64,000 nucleotides of DNA, from contig NZ_CP036276.1 of the NCBI RefSeq assembly GCF_007747995.1, positions 6,004,001 through 6,068,000 on the forward strand. The letters are read 5' to 3'. This DNA is from Symmachiella dynata. Its GTDB lineage: Bacteria; Planctomycetota; Planctomycetia; Planctomycetales; Planctomycetaceae. Position numbers and translations under genes: made by a program. Under the pieces are notes generated by a model that saw only the letters and a program-made list of their open reading frames with translations, was not told where the DNA came from and did no database searches. This document shows positions 27,148 to 36,430 of the stretch, piece after piece (position 1 is the stretch's first letter; every line of letters starts with the position of its first letter).

Positions 27148-28686
27148 ATGAGATTAAAACTGCACTGCCGAATCCCGCTGGCGGCCGTTGTTGTTGCGTC
27201 GTTCGTTTGCACGGCCAATCAGGCCGAGGCACAAATCAAAAAACTATCGACTTATTTGCCGGCTGAAACGAATGCGCTGATCGCGATTGATGTCGATGCA
27301 CTGGAAGCCTCGGAAATGGCCAAGGCTGAAAAGTGGAAAGAGCAGCGGGAAGCAGTCCGCGAAAAGACGGGGAGAACCGGTCCTGAAATTAATCAGGTGT
27401 TGATGGGAGCGATGGTCCAGCCGATGAACATCGAGTCGACGTGGGAAATCACGTTGATCGAAACAGAATCTGCGCCAAACATGCAAGACGTGGCCGACCA
27501 GCTCAAATCCAACGTCGACAACATTGAGGGCAATCCTGCTGTGGAAACCGGTGGGGAGTCGTATGTCGTTCGTATTGGGGAAAAACAAGAGGCCATTTTG
27601 CATCCCGCGAACCGGCAAAAGGTGGCACGTTGGTTGCGAGCCAAAAAATCCTATGCGCTCGGTGAGTATCTGCAGAAGGCTATGCAGAGGGTGACAGATC
27701 GCACGCCGATTGTTATGGCTTTGGATTTGCAGGATATTACAACTCCCGATGTCGTGCGCGTGCATATCGCCGATCATGAAGCCTTTGAAAAACATCAAGA
27801 CCAAGTTAATGAAATCGCTGAAATAATCGCCAGCGTGCAGGGTTTGTCATTCGACGTGCAGATTTCGAAAAATGCTGCCGCCACTTTACGCTTTGATTTT
27901 GACAAACCGGCCGGTCCGCTGAAGGACTACAAGGATCTGATGATCGACCTGTTAGCAGACATGGGGATTCATGCTGACGAGTTCCGGGAATGGAATGCCA
28001 GTGCGTCGGGCAAGACATGGATGCTGCAAGGCAAACTGACCCGCCAAACCATCGACCGCTTGTTTGCGATGGTCGACACACGGTTCCAGGCAAAAATGTA
28101 TGGAGCCGGAGACTATCCCGGCGGTAACGAGCCTGAGGACGAGGCAAGCAAACAGGCACGAATGGCCCTCAATTACTACCGGGATATCGAAGACATCGTG
28201 GCTAAGGTTGGGGACTACCGAGGAGCGAACGCAACCATGTATGCACGCTGGTTCCGCGAACGCGCTGACGACCTGGAAGCCCTCCCCACGCTGGGCGTCG
28301 ATCCACAGTTGGTCGATTTCGCGCTCAATGTCGCCATCACCTTGCGACAGACAGCTGCTACTCTGCGGGGAACATCGTCGCGCAAAGTGCTGCAACAAAC
28401 CAGTGTGAATCTCAGTCGCGGCGGCTCATACGGCGCGTTCTATGGCGGAACGCGGTGGGGTGGATGGGGTGGCAGCTCCAGCTACGGCTATTACCGTGGA
28501 GGTGGTCTGTACAACGCCAACGCCGAAGCGGCCGGCCGCGCCCGACGTGGTACGCAAAAGCGTATGATCAGCGTCGAACAGCGGTCCAAAGCGGCCTCTG
28601 CCACGTTCAACACACTGGATGCCATCGCAGAAGAGATGGCCAAACTACGGCTGCAAATGACGGACAAATACAAGGTTCAGTTTTGA
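27148..28686 (+). CDS. Conserved exported protein of unknown function
   Basis: A 512-residue protein with a signal peptide (RIPLAAVVVASFVCTANQAEA). Its opening, LSTYLPAETNALIAIDVDAL, resembles the start of DUF3352-type exported proteins, but the rest is not familiar. The middle is mixed alpha/beta and charged; residues 420-460 are Gly/Tyr/Ser-rich (GGSYGAFYGGTRWGGWGG), then a helical C-terminus. No catalytic motif or membrane helix beyond the signal is seen. AAAGGA precedes the ATG. It follows the Gly/Arg/Pro protein by 154 bp, which may mean co-expression. A strong bidirectional hairpin follows. Confidence 0.7.
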   Translation: MRLKLHCRIPLAAVVVASFVCTANQAEAQIKKLSTYLPAETNALIAIDVDALEASEMAKAEKWKEQREAVREKTGRTGPEINQVLMGAMVQPMNIESTWEITLIETESAPNMQDVADQLKSNVDNIEGNPAVETGGESYVVRIGEKQEAILHPANRQKVARWLRAKKSYALGEYLQKAMQRVTDRTPIVMALDLQDITTPDVVRVHIADHEAFEKHQDQVNEIAEIIASVQGLSFDVQISKNAAATLRFDFDKPAGPLKDYKDLMIDLLADMGIHADEFREWNASASGKTWMLQGKLTRQTIDRLFAMVDTRFQAKMYGAGDYPGGNEPEDEASKQARMALNYYRDIEDIVAKVGDYRGANATMYARWFRERADDLEALPTLGVDPQLVDFALNVAITLRQTAATLRGTSSRKVLQQTSVNLSRGGSYGAFYGGTRWGGWGGSSSYGYYRGGGLYNANAEAAGRARRGTQKRMISVEQRSKAASATFNTLDAIAEEMAKLRLQMTDKYKVQF

Positions 28687-28744
28687 ACCGAACGCCTTGA
28701 AAGTTGTGTGACATGCAACGCAGGGCTTTAACGACCTATTCATG

Positions 28745-28782
28745 AAAACAGGCTGGACCAAAATTGGTCCAGCCTGTTTTTT
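28745..28782. terminator. Bidirectional intrinsic terminator
   Basis: AAAACAGGCTGGACCA and its complement TGGTCCAGCCTGTTTT form a perfect 16-bp stem around an AAAT loop, with T6 on the plus strand and a shorter U run on the other. It lies between the converging unknown gene and the histone-like gene. Confidence 0.9.
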
Positions 28783-28823
28783 GTTTGCCACGTTTGCAAC
28801 CGTCACCGGTCGACAACAACTGC

Positions 28824-29336
28824 TTACTTAGCAGCTTTGCGTGTGCGAGTGGCCGGTTTCTTGGCCGCAGCCGGTTTGGCTTTAGTCGAGCGAGTGGCCG
28901 TCTTACGAGTGGTGGCCTTGGCGCCAGCCTTGGCTTTCGTCGAACGGGTGGCCGTTTTGCGTGTCGTGCTCTTGGCACCGGCTTTGGCTTTCGTCGACTT
29001 GGCGGCGGTGGCTCGTTTGGCCGTCGCTGGTTTGGCCTTGGTGGTCTTTGCAGCACCGGTCTTGGCTTTGGTCGACTTGGCAGCGGTGGTCCGCTTGGCT
29101 GTTGCCGTTTTGGCCTTGGTCGATTTTGCAGCTGTGGCCCGTTTGGCCGTGGCCGGTTTGGCCTTCGTGGTTTTTGCAGCTCCTGTTTTGGCTTTTGTCG
29201 ACTTGGCAGCTGTCGCCCGTTTGGCGGTTGTCTTAGCTGCGCCGGTCTTGGCCTTCGTCGACCGGGTCGCAGTCTTGCGTGCGGCGGCCGGTTTTGCGGG
29301 GGACTTTGATTTCTTCGCAGCTGTACGTGTTGCCAT
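28824..29336 (-). CDS. Histone H1-like Lys/Ala-rich protein
   Basis: A 170-residue protein made almost only of Lys, Ala, Thr, Ser, Arg and Pro. It is a tandem array with seven copies of an STKAK core in units of about 13-25 residues (AAKSTKAKTGAAK and variants), like the C-terminal tail of histone H1 and bacterial AlgP/HctB-like proteins. There is no acidic residue at all, so it must bind nucleic acid or polyphosphate. In planctomycetes such proteins may help condense the nucleoid. A near-consensus promoter lies at 29501-29529 and the gene ends at the terminator at 28745-28782, so it is a single-gene unit. Confidence 0.85.
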   Translation of the reverse strand: MATRTAAKKSKSPAKPAAARKTATRSTKAKTGAAKTTAKRATAAKSTKAKTGAAKTTKAKPATAKRATAAKSTKAKTATAKRTTAAKSTKAKTGAAKTTKAKPATAKRATAAKSTKAKAGAKSTTRKTATRSTKAKAGAKATTRKTATRSTKAKPAAAKKPATRTRKAAK

Positions 29337-29500
29337 ATTCCGTGGCTCCTAGACTTGAAAAGAAGGCACCGGCTGTCTTAGAGGTGCTTCTCTTGGGCGC
29401 CCAATACAAAGAGAAGCGACGGTTAAAACACTTCATCGCAAAGCGTGCGATGTTTACACAAATTCTTTTGCAGCCATTTAACCCGATCCATCTGCGCGCA
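29337..29500 (-). other. Long leader of the histone-like gene
   Basis: About 160 bp between the inferred transcription start (near 29494) and the start codon of the histone-like gene. It contains no open frame of note and a short TTCTCTTTGTATTGGGCGCC-type stretch without a clear hairpin. Confidence 0.35.
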
Positions 29501-29529
29501 CTTATAATAGCTTGCAAAAAATCCGTCAA
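29501..29529 (-). promoter_or_regulatory. Sigma70-type promoter for the histone-like gene
   Basis: On the minus strand TTGACG (29524-29529), a 17-bp spacer containing a T6 run, and TATAAG (29501-29506) match the housekeeping consensus well. The spacer length is optimal. Confidence 0.75.
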
Positions 29530-29785
29530 GCGGAATCTCTTGCCGTGTAAGCCGTTGCTGAATTTCACCTGCCCGTAACCGGCGTCGTGGTGCAACGCAG
29601 AGATTGACGTAACTCGATCGGGCCCGCGCAGACCGCCGCCGACCGATGCGAAAAATTGGGATTTTGGCACGTGAGATGGCCAAGGCACTTGACGCCTCGA
29701 CACCCGGCGAGAACAATCGACCTTGGGTTCCAGCAAGCCCTCGATTTGTGTTTCACGCTATCTTAAAACGAAGTTCAGAATCGCC

Positions 29786-30976
29786 ATGAAGATCTCCGCG
29801 TCCATTCGCTCCCTGAAACCATCCGCCACGATTGCCGCGGCCGCTAAGGCCAAAGAGCTGAAAAACAAGGGCGTTAAGGTCTATGAATTCACGCTAGGCG
29901 AACCGGACTTCACCACCCCGCAGCACATACAAGACGCGGCCATCGCCGCCATGAAAGCCGGCCATACGCACTACACCCCCTCAGGGGGAATCGCTGAATT
30001 GAAGCAGGCGATCTGTAGCGCTTACGAACGGGATCACGGTCTGCAGTATCAGCCCAGCGAGGTTCTGGTCTCCAATGGCGCCAAACACTCGATCCACAAT
30101 CTGCTCACCGCCACCTGCGAACCGGGCGACGAAGTCATCATCCCCACCCCCTACTGGGTCAGCTACAGCGCCCTGGTCGAACTGACCGGCGCGACCCCGG
30201 TGATGGTCGACACGACTGAGGAGAGTGGATTTTGCATGTCGGCTGAGCAATTCGAGTCTGCCATCACTGAAAAGACGCGACTGATGATGCTCAACAACCC
30301 CTGCAATCCCACCGGCGCCGCCTATCCGGTCAAGGCATTGGAGGCCATTGCCCAAGTCGCCGTCGAACGCGACGTGCTGGTCATGTCGGACGAGATCTAT
30401 GAAAAACTGATCTACGAAGGCTCCGAGTTCCGCTCGCTCCCCACGCTCCGTGAAGGGATGTGGGATCGAACGGTGGTGGTGAGTGGTGTGAGCAAAGCCT
30501 ATGCGATGACCGGTTGGCGGATTGGTTGGGCGATGGGCCCGGCGGAGGTCATCAAGGCGATGGACAAGCTACAAAGTCAGGAAACCTCGAACCCCTGCAG
30601 CATCAGCCAGTACGCAGCCATTGCCGCATTAAACGGGCCGCAAGAGTGCGTGGAAGAGATGCGCAAAGAATTCGCCGTGCGACGGGAATATGTGCTTGAG
30701 CGGTTGCGCGCCTTGCCGCAGGTGACCTTCGCCGAGCCGGGAGGCGCGTTTTACGCGTTCTTTAATGTCGCAGCACATTTCGGTCGGCCGTTGGGCGGTG
30801 GTAAAGTCGTCGACAATGCCAGCGATTTCTGTACCGCATTGTTGGAAGAAGCGCACGTCGCCCTGGTGACGGGCGATGCCTTTGGTGCTCCGGGATACGT
30901 CCGGTTGTCGTTTGCGACCGACATGGAGACGCTCAAGGCGGGCTTTGATCGGCTCGAGGCGTTTTTGTCGGCCTGA
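29786..30976 (+). CDS. Class I aminotransferase, aspartate aminotransferase type
   Basis: A 396-residue PLP-dependent enzyme transferring amino groups between aspartate and 2-oxoglutarate or similar acids. The motifs of subgroup I-gamma are clear: YEFTLGEPDFTTPQHI, HTHYTPSGGIAELKQAI, LNNPCNPTGAAY, VMSDEIYEKLIYEG, and SGVSKAYAMTGWRIGW with the PLP lysine, plus RLSFAT near the end. Length is normal. ATG 29786 is chosen over an upstream start at 29723 that would add 21 unlike residues. ispF follows after 154 bp. Confidence 0.92.
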   Translation: MKISASIRSLKPSATIAAAAKAKELKNKGVKVYEFTLGEPDFTTPQHIQDAAIAAMKAGHTHYTPSGGIAELKQAICSAYERDHGLQYQPSEVLVSNGAKHSIHNLLTATCEPGDEVIIPTPYWVSYSALVELTGATPVMVDTTEESGFCMSAEQFESAITEKTRLMMLNNPCNPTGAAYPVKALEAIAQVAVERDVLVMSDEIYEKLIYEGSEFRSLPTLREGMWDRTVVVSGVSKAYAMTGWRIGWAMGPAEVIKAMDKLQSQETSNPCSISQYAAIAALNGPQECVEEMRKEFAVRREYVLERLRALPQVTFAEPGGAFYAFFNVAAHFGRPLGGGKVVDNASDFCTALLEEAHVALVTGDAFGAPGYVRLSFATDMETLKAGFDRLEAFLSA

Positions 30977-31130
30977 TCTCAGCGCAGCCATTGCGTACGG
31001 CCGGAGTCAGGCAGGTCACGTTGCCCTGATCCGGCCCGCTCGCTATGATGCGCAACCGGTATACTCCGCCGGAGTTGCGCGGATTATCTGCCGCCAAGAC
31101 AACAACCGTTTTTGCTAGAAATGGCTTTCC

Positions 31131-31625
31131 ATGAATCCGCCAGATCTCCGTGTGGGGATGGGTCACGATACGCACCGACTGGAAATGGGACGCCCATTGG
31201 TGCTGGGTGGTGTGTCGGTCGAATTCGATCATGGACTGGCCGGTCACAGCGACGCCGATGTGTTACTGCACGCAATCATCGATGCCCTGCTGGGAGCAGC
31301 CGGAATGGGCGACATCGGTGAGGAATTTCCCAATACCGATGCCCAGTTTGCCGGGATCGATTCGGCGGAGTTATTAAAGCGGACCTGGGAAAAGGTCCGT
31401 GCTGAGCGTTGGCAACTCATGAACTTGGATTGCACGATTCACGCCCAACAACCTAAGCTCGCACCCTACAAACCACAAATTCATCGACGCTTGGCCGAAC
31501 TGTTGGGCATTGCTGAAGCGGTGGTCAACGTGAAAGCCAAAACCGGCGAACACGTGGGGCCGATCGGTCGCGGCGAATCGATGGATGCGACAGCGGTGGT
31601 TTTGTTGTGGCGAGAGAATTCTTAA
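31131..31625 (+). CDS. ispF: 2-C-methyl-D-erythritol 2,4-cyclodiphosphate synthase
   Basis: A 164-residue IspF of the non-mevalonate isoprenoid pathway, forming the cyclic diphosphate. The metal ligands are in VGMGHDTHRL (Asp and His) and the later HSDADVLLHAIIDALLGA; GDIGEEFPNTD is the next signature. The C-terminal block reads KTGEHVGPIGRGES instead of the usual TTE.LGF.GRGEG, a difference also present in some other lineages as far as I recall. Start at ATG 31131. ispD is not in the window. Confidence 0.93.
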   Translation: MNPPDLRVGMGHDTHRLEMGRPLVLGGVSVEFDHGLAGHSDADVLLHAIIDALLGAAGMGDIGEEFPNTDAQFAGIDSAELLKRTWEKVRAERWQLMNLDCTIHAQQPKLAPYKPQIHRRLAELLGIAEAVVNVKAKTGEHVGPIGRGESMDATAVVLLWRENS

Positions 31626-31799
31626 TCACAGATCGAATACAGATTAAACACAGATTCGCGGACGGGGAACTAAAAAGTCCCAAACCGACGGCTTGCCGTC
31701 GTTCAGAGCGAGCCAGAATTTTTTAACTCCCCCAATGTCAATTCGACAATAGTAATGATAAGCCTCCTTTCCTTTTAAACGACACGACACGGAAGACCT

Positions 31800-33353
31800 A
31801 TGACACTGCGCGTTTACAATACGTTGACCCGTCAAAAAGAAGATTTCCAAACCGTCGTGCCCGGCAAGGTGGGCATGTATTTGTGTGGGCCGACGGTCTA
31901 TAAACCGGCGCACATCGGGCACATGGTCGGGCCGGTGATTTTCGACACGGTCAAACGCTATTTGACCTACGTCGATTATGAAGTCACCTTTGTGATCAAC
32001 ATCACCGACGTCGACGATAAGTTGATCGTGCGGGCAAATGAAAACGGTACAACCGTCGAAGCCCTCGCCAAAGAGATGACACAAGACTATTACGACAACC
32101 TCAAGACGATGGGCGTCGAATCGGTCGATCTGTTTCCGCACGCGACGGAGCACATTCAGGAGATGTTGGACATCATCTCCAACTTGATCGAAAAAGATGC
32201 TGCTTATCCGCTGGAAGGAGATGTCTATTTCTCGGTCGATGCGGATGAGGATTACGGCAAGTTGAGCCGCCGCAACGTCCAGGAAATGATGGCCGGCACC
32301 CGCGTCGAAGCCAACGATCGCAAACGCAATCCCGCCGATTTCGCCTTGTGGAAAAAATCAAAGCCGGGCGAGCCCGCTTGGGAAAGTCCCTGGGGACCGG
32401 GACGACCGGGATGGCATATCGAATGCTCGGCGATGAGCATGAAGTATTTGGGCGAGACGCTCGACATTCATGGCGGCGGTTTGGACTTGATGTTCCCGCA
32501 CCACGAAAACGAATTGGCTCAATCCGAAAGCTGTACCGGCAAGCCCTTTGCCCGCTATTGGCTACACAACGGTCTGATGCAGGCCAGCGGTGCTCCAGGG
32601 AAAGTCGGCGGCGGACATGATCGGCACGGTGATGCCACCGACCAAGCGGCGCAAGAAGCCAATAAACTCGCCGGGTCCAAAGGGGCTGCTTCGGTGAAAG
32701 AATTATTCGCCGTGCACCAGCCGGAAACGGTCCGCTTCTTCCTCTTGGCAACGCACTATCGCAGCCCGATCGATTTCGGCGATGAACGGATTGCCGAAAC
32801 CGGCAAGGGACTCGATAGCTTCTATCGGTTATTTGAAGCTTACGAGCGAATCAGCGGACAAAGCTTTTATGACATCCAAGCTCCGACGAAACGGGAATCG
32901 ACCACGCCTCTGAAGGGGGGGCCGCCCGAGTTGTTCGAAGAACTCGAACAGTTGCGTCGCCGGTTCTTGGATGCGATGGATGACGATTTCAATACCGGCG
33001 GCGCCATTGGCACGTTGTTTGAAATGCGCAAAGCCATCAACGGATTTATCAATGCCAACAAACTGGCCGACGGCGGCGCAAATGAAGAGTCAATCGCCAC
33101 GCTGACCACCGCACTGACCATGCTCAAGGAATTGGCCAACCTGCTCGGCGTGTTTATCAAACCGCTGGAAAAAATTGGTGGCGGCGCGGACGACGAATTC
33201 GCTGCTGCTTTGATGGACTTGATCCTCGACATTCGTGGCGAAGCGCGTGAAACCAAAAACTGGGGTGTCGCTGACAAAATCCGTGACAGCCTGGCGGCAC
33301 TGAACGTTGTTGTGGAGGACCGGCCTGACGGTGTGCAATGGAGTCGGTCATAA
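31800..33353 (+). CDS. cysS: Cysteinyl-tRNA synthetase with altered KMSKS region
   Basis: A 517-residue class I synthetase. Zinc and cysteine recognition residues are seen in MYLCGPTVYKPAHIGHM (Cys plus HIGH motif), GWHIECSAMS and HHENELAQSE. The tRNA-binding helical region follows (FLDAMDDDFNTGGAIG). The KMSKS signature expected between HNGLMQ and ETVRFFLLATHYRSPIDF is missing: the segment holds a Gly/His/Asp/Ala-rich insert of about 20 residues and then NKLAGSKGAASVKEL where KMSKSLGN should be. The frame is intact, so this is a natural variant rather than a frameshift. It is followed by ruvC. Confidence 0.93.
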   Translation: MTLRVYNTLTRQKEDFQTVVPGKVGMYLCGPTVYKPAHIGHMVGPVIFDTVKRYLTYVDYEVTFVINITDVDDKLIVRANENGTTVEALAKEMTQDYYDNLKTMGVESVDLFPHATEHIQEMLDIISNLIEKDAAYPLEGDVYFSVDADEDYGKLSRRNVQEMMAGTRVEANDRKRNPADFALWKKSKPGEPAWESPWGPGRPGWHIECSAMSMKYLGETLDIHGGGLDLMFPHHENELAQSESCTGKPFARYWLHNGLMQASGAPGKVGGGHDRHGDATDQAAQEANKLAGSKGAASVKELFAVHQPETVRFFLLATHYRSPIDFGDERIAETGKGLDSFYRLFEAYERISGQSFYDIQAPTKRESTTPLKGGPPELFEELEQLRRRFLDAMDDDFNTGGAIGTLFEMRKAINGFINANKLADGGANEESIATLTTALTMLKELANLLGVFIKPLEKIGGGADDEFAAALMDLILDIRGEARETKNWGVADKIRDSLAALNVVVEDRPDGVQWSRS

Positions 33354-33359
33354 AAGGAG

Positions 33360-33393
33360 TGGCCAGTGGTCGGTGGCCAGTGGCCAGAAATGA
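33360..33393. repeat. GTGGCCAGTGG-type tandem repeat
   Basis: Imperfect direct repeats of GTGGCCAGTGG and GTCGGTGGCCAG directly after the cysS stop codon. Related strings occur at 40876-40907, 40991-41021 (inverted) and 61396-61409, each also next to a stop codon or gene end. Confidence 0.7.
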
Positions 33394-33466
33394 GGGAGCG
33401 CGTTCCTACTGCCGTAGCGATATCGTGAGGTAAGGTACGTCGGTCGCGTTAACTGAGGATTCCACT

Positions 33467-34003
33467 ATGGATGGTGTTCCGACTCATACGATTCCGCAAC
33501 TGGGCGAGCGGTATGTGGGGATTGATCCTGGACTGCATCGCACGGGTTATGCGGTGCTGGAACGTGGGCGCCGTGAACCCCGCTTGCTTGAGGGGGGCGT
33601 GATTTCCTCGACAGTCGAGAACTCGCTGCACAAACGCGTGCACGAGTTGAGTGTCGGCTTGCAAGAAGTGCTTGATGAGTTCCAGCCTGGTTGCATGGCG
33701 ATCGAGCAGATTTTTTCCACCGGCAAATATCCCAAACCGGCGCTGTTGATGGCTCACGCGCGCGGTGCGATATTGTTGGCAGCTGCCGAGCGGAACATGC
33801 AGGTCGTGCACTACACACCGACACAGATCAAACGTCTGCTCACCGGCAGTGGACGGGCCTCGAAGGAACAGATGCAGCACGCCATCAAAAACGAGTTGCG
33901 TCTGGAGGCGATTCCCGAACCCAACGACGTCGCCGATGCCTCAGCGGTGGCCCTGTGTCATTACTACAGTAGCCGCATCACAAACATCAACGCGCTGACG
34001 TAA
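33467..34003 (+). CDS. ruvC: Crossover junction endodeoxyribonuclease RuvC
   Basis: A 178-residue RuvC, which cuts Holliday junctions symmetrically. The four acidic catalytic residues are visible as Asp20 (VGIDPGLHRTGY), Glu80 (MAIEQIF), Asp154 and Asp157 (PNDVADASAVALCHYY), spaced as in the E. coli enzyme. An extension of about 13 residues precedes the core. It lies 113 bp after cysS and converges on trmH with 14 bp between. ruvA and ruvB are elsewhere in the window. Confidence 0.95.
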   Translation: MDGVPTHTIPQLGERYVGIDPGLHRTGYAVLERGRREPRLLEGGVISSTVENSLHKRVHELSVGLQEVLDEFQPGCMAIEQIFSTGKYPKPALLMAHARGAILLAAAERNMQVVHYTPTQIKRLLTGSGRASKEQMQHAIKNELRLEAIPEPNDVADASAVALCHYYSSRITNINALT

Positions 34004-34017
34004 GTTTCCTGCGCACG

Positions 34018-34767
34018 TTATGGGTGATAGACATCCAGCGGCTCGTTCCCGCGCCCCAGGCGGCGGAGGTATTTCTCGCCCGCTTCTCCACGATACCGTC
34101 GGACCCATTCGTCGTACAACTGTCGTTGGTCTTTGTCACTGAGATCCCCTTTGGCGGCGTTCGTCAATGCTTCTTGCCGCAGTGTATAGAGCGTAATCGC
34201 CGCGGAGACGGAGACGTTGAGGCTTTGCGCGAATCCGACCATGGGGATCAGAAAACGCATATCCGCCTGCGAATCGGCGAACTCGCTCGCGCCGGTATGT
34301 TCGTTGCCGAATACCAACGCCAATGGTTGCGACTCCAAGACAGGCAAGAGATGTTGCGGCCCCGGCAAGGCATCGTCTGAGAGCCCGCTGACTGCAATTT
34401 TGAAACCGTCGCGGCGCAACTCCGCATACGCCTCTTCGATATTTACGTGCGTGCGGATATCAACATGATGATGCGAGCCACCGCTGACGCGACGATTCAC
34501 ACGGTAGGGTGTCTCACCCACGATGACATGCAGTCGGTTGATGCCAAATGCGTCACAGGTTCGCGTGACAGCTGTGGCATTGTGCGGATCGTGGCAGTCC
34601 TCAACGACGACCGCGATTCGTCCGGTCCGTCGCAATAGCACTTGGCGATACCGCGCGACCCGTTCTGCGGTCATCTGCGCATCGAGTGGATGTTCAGGGA
34701 CGGGGCTGGCCAAAATCGGCAAGTCGCGAACCGCATCGCGCGTGCGGCCATTGGCGGCTTTGGGCAT
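34018..34767 (-). CDS. trmH: tRNA (guanosine-2'-O-)-methyltransferase TrmH
   Basis: A 249-residue SPOUT methyltransferase. Motif 1 is PHNATAVTRTCDAFGINR, motif 2 is LALVFGNEHTGAS, and motif 3 is IPMVGFAQSLNVSVSAAI, together forming the knotted SAM site. The TrmH-type DCHDPHNA opening and the C-terminal helical extension (RQLYDEWVRRYRGEAG) match TrmH rather than RlmB, so the target is probably the 2'-hydroxyl of G18 in tRNA. The first 30 residues are poorly conserved in type and a later ATG (MTAERVARYRQV) may be the true start. Confidence 0.88.
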   Translation of the reverse strand: MPKAANGRTRDAVRDLPILASPVPEHPLDAQMTAERVARYRQVLLRRTGRIAVVVEDCHDPHNATAVTRTCDAFGINRLHVIVGETPYRVNRRVSGGSHHHVDIRTHVNIEEAYAELRRDGFKIAVSGLSDDALPGPQHLLPVLESQPLALVFGNEHTGASEFADSQADMRFLIPMVGFAQSLNVSVSAAITLYTLRQEALTNAAKGDLSDKDQRQLYDEWVRRYRGEAGEKYLRRLGRGNEPLDVYHP

Positions 34768-34824
34768 GGTGACATTCGTTCCCGCAGGGCAAACACAGTC
34801 CGCCCGTCGGCCAACTGCTTCTGT

Positions 34825-36237
34825 TCACACGTCGTAGTACATGGCGAATTCAAATGGATGGGGTCGGGCGCGGAGCGCCTCCACCTCATGTTCTGTTTTG
34901 TACCAAATCCACGTGTCAATAACATCCTCAGTGAACACATCGCCGCGCAACAGGAATTCGTGGTCATCCCGCAACGCATTCAATGACTCTTCCAAAGAGC
35001 GCGGCGTCTTGGCGACCGTCTCCAGCTCATCCGCCTGCATGTCGTAGATATCCTTATCCAATGGCGGACCAGGATCGATCTTGTTCTGGATCCCGTCCAA
35101 GGCCGCCATCAACATGGCCGAAACCGCCAGATAGCCATTGGAGGAAGGATCGGGGCAACGGAATTCAAAACGCTTTTTGGCTGGACTGGGACTATAAACC
35201 GGAATGCGGATCGCTGCCGAACGGTTTTGACTGCTGTAAGCCAAATTCACCGGGGCCTCAAACCCCGGCACCAGCCGCTTGTAGCTGTTGGTCGTCGGAG
35301 AACAAAAGGCCAACAATGCCGGAGCATGTTTCAAAATCCCCCCCATCGCATACATCGCCACGGGGCTTAAGCCCGCATAGCCGCTGCCGGCAAAGAGGGG
35401 TTCGTCATTTTTCCATAACGAGAGATGAATGTGCATGCCCGACCCATTGTCGTTCCAGATTGGTTTGGGCATAAAGGTCGCTGTCTTGCCATGCCGCGCT
35501 GCGACGTTTTTAACGACGTATTTATACAACAGCAGATTGTCCGCCATATTGACCAGCGGCTGATATTTCATGTCGATTTCGCACTGCCCACCGGAAGCGA
35601 CTTCATGGTGCTGCGACTCGACCTCGACACCGCAATCCATCAACGTCAGCATCATCTCGGTACGGATGTCCTGCAGCGTATCCGCCGGTGGGACAGGAAA
35701 GTAACCTTCCTTGTAGCGAATACTATAACCCGCATTGCCTGCTGCTCCCTCGCGGCCGCGATTCCATTGGCCTTCGCTACTGTCGATGTGATAATAGCCT
35801 TCATGTTCGTTTTGCTCAAATCGCACGCCGTCGAACAAAAAGAACTCCGCTTCAATGCCAAAAAACGCGGCGTCGGCCAGACCGGTCGACTTCATGTAAT
35901 TTTCGGCTTTGCGGGCCACGTTGCGGGGATCCTTGGCATATTCCTCGCCTGTGACGGGATCGTGAATGTTACAATACAGCGCCAACGTACTTTGCATGAA
36001 CGGATCGACCATCGCCGATTCCGGCACGGGGATCAACAGCATGTCCGCTTCGTTGATCGCCTTCCAACCGCGGATTGACGAACCATCGAAACCGAATCCA
36101 TCCTCGAAGCTCTCCTCCGTGAGCGCTTGCATCGGCACGGTAAAGTGCTTTTGCATTCCTGGAAAATCCATGAACCGCAGATCGACAGCTTTGATTTCCC
36201 GTTCGCGGCAGAGCGCGAGAACTTCACGTGGGGTCAT
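34825..36237 (-). CDS. glnA: Glutamine synthetase type I
   Basis: A 470-residue GSI enzyme, which makes glutamine from glutamate and ammonia. The ATP and metal motifs are present: FDGSSIRGWKAINEADM, FGIEAEFFLFD, NDNGSGMHIHLSLW, and SSQNRSAAIRIPVY, with FEFRCPD following. The adenylylation loop has KDIYDM with the target tyrosine, so GlnE-type control is likely. Length is that of the GSI-beta subtype. The next gene on this strand is trmH, 57 bp away; there is no nitrogen regulator beside it. Confidence 0.96.
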   Translation of the reverse strand: MTPREVLALCREREIKAVDLRFMDFPGMQKHFTVPMQALTEESFEDGFGFDGSSIRGWKAINEADMLLIPVPESAMVDPFMQSTLALYCNIHDPVTGEEYAKDPRNVARKAENYMKSTGLADAAFFGIEAEFFLFDGVRFEQNEHEGYYHIDSSEGQWNRGREGAAGNAGYSIRYKEGYFPVPPADTLQDIRTEMMLTLMDCGVEVESQHHEVASGGQCEIDMKYQPLVNMADNLLLYKYVVKNVAARHGKTATFMPKPIWNDNGSGMHIHLSLWKNDEPLFAGSGYAGLSPVAMYAMGGILKHAPALLAFCSPTTNSYKRLVPGFEAPVNLAYSSQNRSAAIRIPVYSPSPAKKRFEFRCPDPSSNGYLAVSAMLMAALDGIQNKIDPGPPLDKDIYDMQADELETVAKTPRSLEESLNALRDDHEFLLRGDVFTEDVIDTWIWYKTEHEVEALRARPHPFEFAMYYDV

Positions 36238-36430
36238 GGAATTATTCCTGACAGTCGGTTACGTCAACATGTATGATTGCAGGGTGAAATATTCGGGCGA
36301 CAACTTCATTGCGGGGAGACCCCAATGCCACCTGTAGCCTCCTGCGAGGCCGCACAATAGCCCACCAGAATACCCGAACTAGAGCGAAACACGCGCCCTT
36401 TGGCGAAAAAATTGGAGCCAAAATCGAAAA

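Noticed and set aside
28837-29352. Antisense frame opposite the histone-like gene, Leu/Val/Ala-rich
   Set aside because: A mirror of Lys/Ala-rich codons that lacks a start signal and any motif.
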